DNA of 64,000 bases from assembly GCA_029783825.1 (NCBI GenBank), contig JAREIK010002259.1, positions 270,546-334,545 of the forward strand. Direction: 5' to 3'. The translations under genes were made by a program, and so were the position numbers. The notes beneath the pieces were generated by a model that worked only from the letters and a program-made list of their open reading frames with translations, made no database searches and was not told the DNA's origin. The DNA is from Sapria himalayana. Lineage: Eukaryota; Streptophyta; Magnoliopsida; Malpighiales; Rafflesiaceae. This document shows, in pieces, positions 24,600 to 36,046 of the stretch; the first letter of the stretch is position 1; each line of letters opens with the position of its first letter.

Positions 24600-25740
24600 T
24601 GTTGTTAGGTCATCTTTGAACCTCCAATATGTTTCGGGGGTCATGATTATTCACTTGCTTTCTCTGATTGATGATTGTGACATCATCTAGGACAAGGCCT
24701 GAACTCTTCACTATTCTAATATTCCCACCATTTGTTCTAAATATTAGGGGAATACTATTCGAATTTGTATCTTTACCATATTTTTTTCTCTATTTTCCAA
24801 GCTTGTCATTGTATCCGACACTAGCCACATATTTTTATATATCCTTCATCAAGATCAACAAAGTGTTATTCCATTTATATTTTTTCTACTAAAAATAAAG
24901 AAAATAACAAAACATTATAATACAACTATTTTCATAGTATTTCATAAAAAAATAATTAAACATAATTAAAATAATACATAAATTTACTTCAATTTTTTTC
25001 CAATAATATTCTTTCGTGTTTGGGGGCACCTTTCTCCACTGTATATCTTATATAACTAGTTTTTTTTAAATATATTCTCGATTAAATAAGAAGCAGAAGA
25101 AATAAACTTATAATTAAGTTAATATCTACACATACATATACATATAAACAAAATACACTCATATTTCTGCTATTAAATTAATATATTTTCATTTGTAGTA
25201 CTTATCCAAAACAGCATAACACAAACATTATTTTAATTCTCAATGATAATATTCAATAAGTAACAACATTATAGTTTGTTATTAATTAAAAATACCATAT
25301 TTTAACCTTAATCATTTACTTATATTTTCTTTTGCAGTAGTAATTTAAATTTTTTACTAAATAAATAATGAAAAATGACGATGCATGCATGTAGTAAATT
25401 CTTAAAGCTACGTATTTATTTATTGTTAATTGTGGGCCGAATGAAGATTTTCTCATAACTCTGTATGCAAGCAATGAATTGTGAATATCCAACCAATAAC
25501 TAACAATACCTTCTAGTGTAAACTAAGATGGATACGAAATATGGATAGTAGTCAATCCATGTGTCTCATGATGAGGTGATGCCAACGTATCCTCTGTATG
25601 TGTAGAATAATGTGGAGAGATATTTGTAGTAATGTCATCACTAAATAAATATTGAATTCCTCCTTCATGAACTATTATTTGACTTCCTCTATCCCTTCCC
25701 ACAGATTGGGATCATCAGCTACTTGAATTGTCATCTCTCA
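24600..25740 (-). pseudogene. CACTA ORF2-like (Transposase_24) relic, copy A
   Basis: The minus strand carries pieces of the second CACTA gene, a DNA-binding accessory protein of En/Spm elements. Readable fragments include YRVMRKSSFGPQLTINKY near 25,390-25,460, then KYGKDTNSNSIPL, FRTNGGNIRIV and PRNILEV in a row corresponding to copy B at 33.1-33.4 kb. The two copies align over about 1.1 kb, down to shared words such as TTTGAACCTCCAATATGTTT and CATGATGAGGTGATGCCAA. The downstream exon seen in copy B (GCPPTPFDVFKY) is missing here because the mitochondrial junction begins about 150 bases beyond. Stops and frameshifts are many. Confidence 0.65.
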
Positions 25741-25923
25741 TACCTATTTTAAGTTAAACATCAAAAAATGTCAAGACAATAAAAACATGTAATGAATATA
25801 TCATTCTAACAAAACATAATAAGAAACATATTGACATTCACAAATGTGATTTTTTTATTTAACACCGAAATTGTAACAGTTATAAAATAAGCAACACAAC
25901 ATAACATGGAAGTCAATATATGT

Positions 25924-28900
25924 CTACTCATCATTGGAAATTTCTAACAAATCATCTCTATCTAAATATTCATCCTCATCTGATTGTGCAATTAATTCCT
26001 CATTATTTTTTTCATCATGGGCATTATCAATGTCCAAATAGTTTCCATCTTCACCAAGCAATATTTTAAGCTCATCATCTGCCACAGGATTGATTAGATG
26101 AAGATCAATATTAGTTTCTTGAAATGTAGGCACATGCAATGATCTGACAATAACATCATTTCCAAGAATATCCATAGTTGATCTAGTTTTTATTTTACAT
26201 ATATCTCACCAGTCACAAGTATTTCTTCTTGTGGTTGGATAAGTGGTGTAACACACTTTATCTGCTTGCACGCAAGAATAAATGGCTCATAATTATGATA
26301 TTATTTTATATGGTATACATCCATAAAGTTATATTGATGATGAATTCAATTACCCACATTTAAAATATGATCAAATAATTCATAATTAAATAAAATTGTC
26401 CTCTTAATTGGTAAAGAAAGATATTTCATGGATAATATTTCAATTAGTCAATCATGAACATCAATATTAGATGCAATAGAGTTAGATCGCTCAGTGCATA
26501 CAACACTATTCATTACAGCTTTATTTGAACTATGTTTCAAAGTGAGAAATTTATATCCATTTACATTATGTATGAGACATATTTATAAACATCATAATGA
26601 CCTTTTTGTAATATCCTTTATTTGTCTATTACATATATTTGATGATGGAAAATGCACCTAAAAATGAAATAAAATAAAATCATACTTATATATAATGTTA
26701 CATGTTAAATTGTAGAAGCAAGAATAATATGTTATATATTAACAAATTTTTCAAACCAAAATACAAAATCTATTAAGCTTTGCATCATCAATATGCTTTT
26801 CTATTTTTCTTAATTCCTTAGCATAAATTCTACAAAAATAACATTGTAGTTAATTTGAATATTTTATAAGGTATATTACATTCCATGAAAAAGATATGAC
26901 AATGTCAAATGATTATAAATTTTATTCAATATAAGACGTATCTTCTTCATATTTCAATAAGATATATGTGTGCACAACATGATATTCCTAGTTATCTAAG
27001 GAATATCTTGATTTTTCTTTATCATATGATCGACCCACATAGTTGAAAATGGAAAACATATCATTTTTTTGATTCATTCCCCATACCATAATTATTATTT
27101 GGTAATATTTTATTATGTGAATTATATAATTGTGGCCAAAAGTAGTACATACAAAATACCGAAGCTTCTTCAACCAAGTAGGCATTATATATCAATCCCT
27201 CAACTTTGGCTTTATTTAAAATAATTTTTTTCAATTTTCTAAGATATCTAAAAAAATATCTTCATTATAATTAAATTTATTCATCAAATACATTTAAATT
27301 TTTAGATTAACAAATAAAAATTATATAATCTCTCAAGTGGATGCATCCATCTATATTGTATAGGGTCTACTATCATGGATTTATAAGGCAAGTGGATCGA
27401 AAAATGTTTCATTGAGTCAGCAAAGCTTGGATGAAAAATATGAATAAATCTACATATAATTATGGATGTCATTTTGTAATTACTCAATGTTTTCCTTATT
27501 TATAACATTATAAGTGAAATTCTTAAAAAAATATTTATTTCAGTCAATGCTTCCCAAACATTTTCTGGAAGTAATTCGCATAATGCTGTGTGTATTATCC
27601 TCTATATAAACACATGGAAGTTATGAGTTTTCATCCCAAATAACTTATGTTTCTTCATTTCAAAACATACCCTATGTTAGATGCATATCCATCAAGGAAC
27701 CTGAACTCTATTAGCCATTTGCATAAAACTTCCTTTACATCTTTGTCAAGACTATAAAAAGCCTTATAAAATTTATTCATTAATTCATTCATATTAACTC
27801 TTAGACATGAATAGAACTATTTTAAATCCTTTATTTTTTTAGCATTATCTTTTTTTTTTCCTTCCGCATTTATGATAGTATTAAAAATATTATCAAAAAA
27901 AGTTCTCATTGTGCATCACATCTAAGTTGTGTTTAATTAGGTTGGTTTTTCAATAAAGAAAATCCTAAAAGATGCTTCGTTTATTCTAACCATATTGATA
28001 ATTTTTCAAAATTTGTACATTAACGCAATCTGCATCAATATTTGTAATGTGTTTGAACCCATATTTTAAATTACCACTAATATTTCATCACCTAATCTCA
28101 AATGATTTTTCACCTTATATAACTATCTGGCTTTTCCTAAATGCCTTAATATTCATCATAAATGGATGTTTCATATGTATGAACTTATGGTGATTATAAA
28201 ACCAATAAGACTTTTCTCCTTTGCTTAGAGAAAATGTATCAGTCCTCCATCTAGGAAGGACAAGCTAATTTCCCTACAGTACTTCATCATAATAATATTG
28301 TATATGTAGGAAAATCACTTATAGTCTACATATGTGCTGCTTGCATTTGAAATTTATGCTTTCAAGATATTTTATATGTTTCCACTCCGATAAATTTTTT
28401 AACTCCGTAATTAGGGGATGCAACAAAACATCCAACTCTTTCTTTTGGGTTTCTCAGATAGGCAAGATAACACACAAAAATATATACTTATCTTTCATAC
28501 ACATTCATAGCTATAAATTATATTGTGTAATAATCACCAGCCATGAAAAGTATAATTGACATATTTGTCCAAATGGCTGTGTACAACCCTAATCTAACAT
28601 TTTGAATTTCAACTACAAAAGATGGATGAATATCATCAAAATGTTTCTAAGATGAAGAATATGAGCAATATCACATCATGCATTCTTCAATAATATATTG
28701 TTTATACCAACTCATATCATTAATAGTAGTTTCAGTTGCAAAAAATCTTTTCAGATGAGGAATCAATAGGAAGTAATACATATTCTTATGAAAAATATTT
28801 ATTGTATGTCTTTTACATGTAAAAAATCTTTTGTATCGAGGATACTTATAAAAATTATAAGCAATTGCTTCACTATCTTCACCCTAATAAATCATGAAAC

Positions 28901-29566
28901 TATTAATGCAATAATGTATTTTTTTATAGGCAAACCTAAACTTCACATTAACTTCTTTGTGCTATAAAAGATATTTTTCATGGTATTATTCTTTGGTAAC
29001 AATTCAAATAACAACTCACATATTTCATAAAAATATCTTCCTGAAAAATAATATTTTACATTTAAATTCAAAAGTCTGGCTATCACAAATAACTTCGAGT
29101 GTCCATATAGATTACCTAGCCAAACCTCTTCTTATGTTGCTTTAAGTATTTCATAAAAATTATTTTCTATTGATCTTGAGATATCATCGGTGACATCTGG
29201 ATTAAAGGAAGGACAAATAATATTCTTCAACTTTGCTTCACTTGCATCATTAGGATTGATGTATTCTATTGCAACATTTGAATCAATACTTTTATGTACA
29301 TAATGTTTTGTTATTTCTGTTACAACAATTTTCCCATGTTTATTCCAAACATAATAGTCTCCATCAAATCTATTTTTTGCAAGATGATATCATACTGTGT
29401 CCACATCTTGGATACTCCAATTCTGACATTTACGGTCTTTATATGAGCTTCTTATTTACATTCCATTCATGGATTTGGGGTGCTTTTCAATGAAGCTAAC
29501 AAACTCCTCAATCCCCTTTACAAAATCATTAGTAAAAATCCTATTTTTATTCTAACATTCATCCAT
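25924..29566 (-). pseudogene. TNP2-like CACTA transposase relic
   Basis: Read on the minus strand, the order matches En/Spm TNP2 proteins. The start is MDEC..KNRIFTNDFVKGIEEFVSF (transposase-associated domain, from 29,566), then FYEILKAT.EEVWLGNLYGHSKLFVIARLLNL (about 29,060-29,150). In the transposase core come KKELDVLLHPLITELKNL (about 28,390-28,440), YWKTNLIKHNLDVMHNEN (about 27,905-27,960) and the DUF4218-type stretch KTHNFHVFI with LLPENVWEAL (27,550-27,640). IHLPYKSMIVDPIQYRWMHPLER follows (27,340-27,410). Last is a DUF4216-type end with TTYPTTRRNTCDW and NIDLHLINPVADDELK and an acidic tail ending at 25,924. Many stops and frameshifts make it inactive. The call rests on the succession of blocks rather than any single ORF. 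Confidence 0.78.
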
Positions 29567-29999
29567 TGATGATTAGTTCATATAATATTTTCAATTCCTG
29601 TAATATAAATACTAACATATTTTGAATTATAATAATATATATAATATCTTATTTATAATAAAGTTGTAGTATCATATTTAAGACATTATATAAATATCAT
29701 AAAAATAGTGTAGTCACATCATTAATAGGTAACTTTGCATTAAAATGAGATAAAGGAGGGTGTATTCTCTTAGATATTTACCCTTCCTTTGTATTTTTCT
29801 CAAATATAAAAAACTAAATATTTGATATTTATCTATAAAGAATGAAATTGTAAAAATTAAGTAAAAATGAATACGTTGTGTATGTGCTACTATGATTTTT
29901 TTAATTTAGTTTATATATGAAAGATCACAATATAAATATATGTTGAGGGTCAGAGATTCACTCGTCAGATTTTAAAATAGTTATCTTTTATGAAATTAA

Positions 30000-30930
30000 T
30001 TATTTATCCAATTTGGGTTAATAAAATAAACATTTTGAGATTATATTATATTTGAGGATAATCGAACCATTAAAAATGATAATGTGAATCCTAATATATG
30101 ATATTCCAATGTGGATAAGTGCTCTTGTGTTTCTTTGATCTCAATGAATCAACGATCTATAATAATTGATGTCTTTATCATTAAAAATATGTAGTAACTA
30201 TTTTGACAAATGTATTTTATTTAATAGAAATCATCCAAAAATTTATAACGTTATTCCAATTAAAATAGAACAACAAATGTCAACTAACCATTGAGCAAAT
30301 CAAAAAATTAATAGGGATCTTAACTAATCTATATGAAGCATATAGTACAAATAGTCATCTCCAAACCATGAGATATAATATGTATTTTTTTTAAAAATAT
30401 CAAATAATGAGAGGTGTTTTTTATTCGATTCCACCTTTAGTGAAGCATAGATCAAGTAGCTCTCTCAATCTTGAATTGAGGTTCTTTTTTTTGTTGTTAA
30501 TTGTTATTACATTTCAACCTTCAAAATTATAATATATTTAAATTCAATTAAATAGCTAAACCACTTAAATAATGAATGAATCCTATTAGGCATACTTAAT
30601 CCTCAATGTTAAGTTTGTCAAAAAATTTAAAAACTACATTTTATTAATTAGGATGATAAAAATACAAGAAAGCAAGAAAAGAAAACTAATGAGGATGTTA
30701 AATAGGAACAAAAAATAATGATAACAACAAAAGGCACAAAACTTGGATACTTCAATGATAATCTTGATTTCGAAGATTAGAGAAAATATTAATTTACATA
30801 CCTAGATGATAGATGAGTAGGGTGATGAACACAAAATGGACGAAAGAAATCTTGATTTCGAGGATGGATGATGACAGATTAGAGAAAATATAGCTTAAAC
30901 CTTAATATTTTATTGAAGGTACTAAGTGTT
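30000..30930. other. CACTA 1 leader region, no gene seen
   Basis: This AT-rich DNA lies between the TNP2-like start and the subterminal repeats of CACTA 1. Words such as CTTGATTTCGA.GAT occur twice (about 30,763 and 30,850). I see no coding similarity. Confidence 0.45.
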
Positions 30931-31482
30931 ATTCAAAAATACTACATAAAATAGTGACGGAATGAGTTTCCATTTCTAAAGCAGCAACATGATTAATTTC
31001 CATCCCCAAAATTTTTAAAGTCAAACAACGAAGGACTCTCATGCCATTTCAAAATTAGTGATGGAAATCATTTTCATCACTAAATTTAGAAGTGGATCAG
31101 AAATCCATTTCTAAACTAATTGAAATGGAATTCATTTCCATTGTAATTTTTAGATATCTTATCATTTTCAATAACAAATAAATGTAGAAATAGAATTTTC
31201 CATTATTAAATGTCAAGCAAGCTAATTTATTCATGAATACTCATCATATTAGTGATGGAAGGTTAAACCATTTCAATTTTCATCTATTCTTCCATTTCTA
31301 ATTCCATTTCTATATAATGTGAAATAATTTCTGCCTTTCAATTGTGAAATATTTTTTTTATGTTTCTAATTTTTTTAAAATGTCATTTCCTTTTATAATT
31401 CATTCAATTTCATTCCTAATTTTAGAAATGGAATTGGGTGTCTCTATTTTTAATTTATAATTAGTTTCTTTCTTGTAGTGAC

Positions 31483-31562
31483 ACACACACACACACATAT
31501 ATATATATATGTTTGTATGTTTATATGTATATATGTGTGTGTGTGTGCGTGCGTGTGTGTGC
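31483..31562. repeat. CA/TA/TG compound microsatellite
   Basis: A run of AC dinucleotides passes into TA and then TG/CG-interrupted dinucleotides. It starts immediately after the CACTA 1 terminus at 31,480. Confidence 0.85.
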
Positions 31563-32129
31563 ATATGGTCAAATAGTGACGTAATTAGAAATATAAAGAA
31601 TCTTTTTCTCTCTCTAAATTTTTAGAAATGGATAACGTAATGGATTTCTATAAATAGCGACATAGTTTTTCCCTTGCTAAAATTAGTGACAGTAATGAGA
31701 TATTGGATTCCGTCGCTAAATTAGTGATAGAAAAAAAAATGAAAACATATTATTTATTTCTAAATGAGCAATGGAATAACATGGAAATGCAACATCCATT
31801 TCTATTTAAAAAATGGATTTAGAAATGCTATTTTCCGTTTCTAATATCTGCAATAGGAATGTCTTATTCTTGCAGTTTTTGTAAGCTATATATAATATAT
31901 AAATACATACATAAACCATATGACCAACCAAATAAGCACGTCTATATTTTATTCATCAAATTACATTCACATAATATTCATCATAGAATAACATGTTAGA
32001 TAACAAACATAAATGTCCACAAATGTAACTACACAATTCATAACCTAATTAAAAAAATATTAATATAAAAACCATAATTTCACATCTAAAACATTCATCA
32101 CAAACAACTATGAGTCCTTGTCTTAATAA

Positions 32130-33661
32130 GTATTGTCCTCTAGAGATCTGGGTGGATCCTCATCAGAATGATAAAAATAGATGATGTCTTTGCCAACTCA
32201 CACAAAATTTATTCAATTTTTTAAATTTTATGTTGCATTTCATCATCTCTTTTCATTCTCTTCCCCTCTCTTTTTAATCTTTTAGCCTCTCTCTTTTTAT
32301 TTCTTCAATTTCTTTTTGCATTTCTTTATTCTTTTTTTGCATCTTTCATTCTTTTATTGAATCTCCATATTTTTTTTTACAATGTATCCTAAATTTTATA
32401 TATCTCCTCATGCAATCTCTCATTAAACATGTTATTGTAATTGAAAAGATGATAATAAAAAACTCCAAATTGGAACTTGATAAAATATAGATGCATGGGT
32501 GCCAAGACCATACACTCGTCATTTTTTCGACTCCGCACTGACAGTGAGAAGATAATATGCACAACATCAATCCTATGTACCTATGTAGAAGGATCTATCA
32601 ATTGTGAAACAATTGTAACCATATTCTCCACAGCTTTCTATAATTGTTAAAATACAATATAACTTATCATTAATATATTCAAATAAATTTGATACCAGCA
32701 CAAGAAATTGTTATCTCCCTACTAAAATATAACATAGAAATAAAATTAGTCATTATATTTAATGAGTCCTTAAATAATAAATCTTCAATTATGGAAAAAA
32801 ATATACTTGAGTTTGCATATTATTTATAGTTAATGCCAAATAATCATTTTTTAATATTTTTTTTATTATTTGTAGTTTTCATATGAAACAATAAAATACA
32901 AAATGATAAACTCACATTAATCTTATTTGAGTACTTGTGCACAAATGATCCATCATTCTTCTTGTGTATTTACTTGAATACATCAAATGGTGTTGGTGGA
33001 CATCCCAACTCAGCCTCCTAAAAATAAATATGTGTTACTACCAATGTACATCATTCATTATCATAGAGATATTATCCTTTACATTCAAAAAATTTAAATA
33101 ATATCAAAAAAAAAAGATAACTATACCAAATCTATTGAATGTTAGAAGGTGCCTTTGAACCTCCAATATGTTTTTAAGGTCCTGATCCCTCACATACTTT
33201 TATTGACCGATGATTGTGTGAGACCTTCTAGGATTAGGCCTTGAACTTCTCACTATTCTAGTATGGCCACCACTTTATCCAAATACTTAGAGTGACACTA
33301 TTAGACTTTACATCTTAACCTTACTTTTTTCTCCATTTCCCTGCTTTTCATTGTATCTCACACTTGTCACATGTTTCCATGTATCTCACACTATTATTCC
33401 TTTTGTACTTTTTCTGTAAAAATCAAATAACATAATAATACATTATAATACATTTATTTTAAGAGTAAATTATATTAGAACAAATTAAAAAATAATGAAA
33501 TGCATAAAAATTGGACCTCAAATTTTTCCCAATAAAATTCTTTCATACTTTGGGGCATTTTGCTCCACTTTATACAATCTACAACCAGTTTCTCCTTTAA
33601 ATATCATTTCAATTATATGAGAAGCAAATAGAATAAACTTGTAAGTAATTCAACATCAACA

Positions 33662-33706
<45 letters not shown>

Positions 33707-34170
33707 AATATACTAATTTTTATGCTGCTAAGTTAATATTTAATTTATTTATTTTTAATATCAAAGACATTGTAATACAAATATTATTTTAATTCTAAAA
33801 GATAATATTCAATAAATAGCCCCAAAACCATACTTTATTATTATTTTAAATTACCAAATTTCAAATATTATAATATACTTATAATTTCATTCACATTTTA
33901 TTTTATATTAATTAAAACATAAAAAAGAGAAATATGATAATGAATACATGTAGTAAATTTTAGAAATCTATGTACTATTTATTATTAATTGTGGGCCGAA
34001 TGAAGATTTTCTCATAACTTAGCATACAAATTATGAATTATAAATATCCTGCTAGTGTCACTGTTGTAGTACCATGATATGTGGTACTATATTATCTTCT
34101 AGTGTAAAATGTGACGAAGATGGAATATATGTGGTAGTAAATCCATGTATGTCATGATGAGGTGATGCCA
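32130..34170 (-). pseudogene. CACTA ORF2-like (Transposase_24) relic, copy B
   Basis: This is the more complete of the two copies. On the minus strand, IWIKWWPY.NSEKFKA, KVSHNHRSIKVCEGSGP and KHIGGSKAPSNIQ occur at about 33,140-33,310, matching the W.YW.T and HTGGS region of plant Transposase_24 proteins. After an AT-rich probable intron, GCPPTPFDVFKY with KKNDGSFVHKYSNKI follows (about 32,915-33,005), the usual ELF..TH.KK..FV segment. A lysine/glutamate-rich coiled-coil-like tail ends near 32,130. Stop codons break all segments. Confidence 0.65.
33667..33702. repeat. AT microsatellite
   Basis: About 17 uninterrupted AT units inside CACTA 2. The copy A counterpart near 25,130 has only a short CATATA run, so this array expanded after the two copies separated. 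Confidence 0.85.
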
Positions 34171-35125
34171 ATTGTATAAATTTTGAAATGAGCTTAATTT
34201 TTTTTAGTTTTATAATTGGTCATTATGTTTCATCCTTCCAATTACATGCCCTCATAATTTTTTATGATTTTTATTGATATTACAAATAAACTTTTTGTAT
34301 TTGTTATAATAATTATAAATTATTCATTGTCAAGGTTGCACTATTAGTATGAGTTACTCTTTTAAAAATTATTATATATCATGTAATCCTAGTAAGGAAA
34401 CAAAATACAAATTAATTATAATGATCATAACTATGAGTCAATAACAAAATGCACAAAATATCCATATCTCAATTAGATAACACAGATATTTAACGAATCC
34501 AAGTTTGAGAAAAAAAATTAAAATATAGTTATTCACGAATATAATAAATATGGGATAAAATGGAAATCATAATTTCATACCTCAATTATGGATGAAATAA
34601 AACATCGATCAATATATGGAGGAAAGGCGATCCACATACAATTCAGATGGAATCAAAATGAAAAATCCTCAAAACCCTAAGTATATTCAAAGTTTTGAAG
34701 TGTTCTTCGATAAATTAATTATCATAATTTAACAACAGAAATTGTTTTAGTTTATATTATAGTGACGGAATAAATTTCCGTCACTAAATTATTTTTAATG
34801 ATATAGCGATGGATAAGTATGTCATTTCTCATTTAGCAATGAAAATATATGTATTTCATTTCTAATAACATATTGATACATAAATTTTCAATGGTAAAAA
34901 CCATACAAGTGTATATGCACCCCACTTCATGTCATAATTAGCGACTGAATTAAAAAACACATAAAAATCCATTGCTAATTAGCGACAAATTTTTTTCCAT
35001 TTCTATATATTTCATATTTTTTGAATTATATTTCTAATTCATTTCAATTCCATTCCTAATTTTAGAAAAGGAACTGGGCAGTTCTAATTTTCATTTCTAA
35101 TTGTTTCTTTTATTGTAGTGATGTC

Positions 35126-35128
<3 letters not shown>

Positions 35129-35156
<28 letters not shown>

Positions 35157-35270
35157 TCAAACACATATACACACAAACACACACACACACAAACAAACAT
35201 ACAAACACACACAAACACACACACGTACAAACACACAAACATACAAACGCACACACACAAACACACAAAT
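35129..35270. repeat. TG then CA microsatellite with AAAC interruptions
   Basis: A (TG)n tract turns into a (CA)n tract interrupted by AAAC and ACAT units. It starts nine bases after the CACTA 2 terminus at 35,120. The cysteine/valine-rich minus-strand ORF across it is a product of the repeat. Confidence 0.85.
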
Positions 35271-35542
35271 AGATAATGTTATATATGTGTCTCTATATAT
35301 CTTTCTATGAATAAAATATCAAATATGTGACTGATAGTAAAGTGCCATTTTGGCAATGTTGAGGGTGTGTGTTTGAATCCTTATTTCTCCACGTGTAGTA
35401 ATAATTATATATTTTTAAAATTAACTTTTACGTATCAAAAAATTATGATTTTTGAATTTGGAAATATGATTTTTCGATTCAAAATTCTAGTTTATAAATT
35501 AATTAAATCAATTAATTTTCCAAATTTTGGAGGTTAAAAATT

Positions 35543-35791
35543 GGGTTTATTAATGTTAATACACAAAAACTTAATTATTTTAGAGTTTAGTATCTTTATT
35601 ATTAATTATGAAAAGTTTGGTACACCAAAACATAATTTTTTTTATGTTCACTGTATTTTTTTATGAAGATTTGCATTTTGATGCACCAAACACAAAAATT
35701 TTGTATTTTGGTATATCAAACTTTTCATAATTAAAAAAGCGTACCATATTCTAAAATAATGAATTTTTGGTGTACTAAAAATTATCAACCC
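35543..35791. mobile_element. Foldback (MITE-like) element
   Basis: The sequence is an imperfect inverted repeat with arms of about 100 bases. The left arm begins GGGTTTATTAATGTTAATAC and contains AATTATGAAAAGTTTGGTAC. The right arm read in reverse begins GGGTTGATAATTTTTAGTAC and contains AATTATGAAAAGTTTGATAT. The arms are separated by about 50 bases. No coding potential is seen. Clear target-site duplications are not visible. Confidence 0.6.
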
Positions 35792-36046
35792 GATATTGTC
35801 CTCCAAATCTTTTTTTAATTTATTTCTAGTTTTGTGATTTTTTTAAAAATATTAAAATTTTAGTTTTCTAATGTTAAAAATTTATGGGGAAAACTCAAAA
35901 ACATAATACCCCAAATATTTAATTATGAAAAGTTTTTAAACTAGTGAAGTGGCAACACGGGAAACTTTTATTACCTTTTGGTGGACCGAAAGCAAAAATG
36001 CAAGATGAAAAATGATAAAAAAAAGACTGAGTTTTGGCTTATACTA

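Larger units (their letters stand above)
24452..31480 (-). mobile_element. CACTA (En/Spm) transposon 1, truncated by mitochondrial junction
   Basis: The right end is a CACTA terminus: the plus strand ends in TTTCTTTCTTGTAGTG at 31,480, i.e. CACTACAAGAAAG read inward on the minus strand. Next to it is the usual subterminal array of short degenerate repeats (AGTGATGGAA / TTTCCATTTCT, about 30,940-31,470). Going inward on the minus strand are a TNP2-like relic (25,924-29,566) and an ORF2 / Transposase_24-like relic (about 24,600-25,740), the normal CACTA gene order. The element stops at about 24,452-24,470, where mitochondrial matR begins. The rest of ORF2 and the second terminus are absent from the window. 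All coding sequence is decayed. Confidence 0.8.
31565..35120 (-). mobile_element. CACTA transposon 2, ORF2-only deletion derivative
   Basis: The right terminus at 35,111-35,120 (TATTGTAGTG) and the preceding 60 or so bases closely match the right end of CACTA 1 (both contain ATTCCTAATTTTAGAAA and TTCTAATT). Subterminal repeats of the type TAGTGACGGAATAAATTTCCGTCACTAAAT lie at 34,760-34,800 on this side, and similar ones (TCCGTCGCTAAATTAGTG) lie at about 31,700-31,730 on the other. Between them only the ORF2-like relic is found; TNP2 is missing. The left terminal repeat is not visible and may have been lost in the microsatellite at 31.48-31.56 kb. A degenerate end-like sequence TTATTCTTGCAGT also occurs near 31,865-31,877. 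Confidence 0.65.

Noticed and set aside
35084..35266. Cysteine/valine-rich minus-strand ORF
   Set aside because: It is the translation of a CA/TG microsatellite; the Cys-Val repeat reflects the dinucleotide, not a protein.
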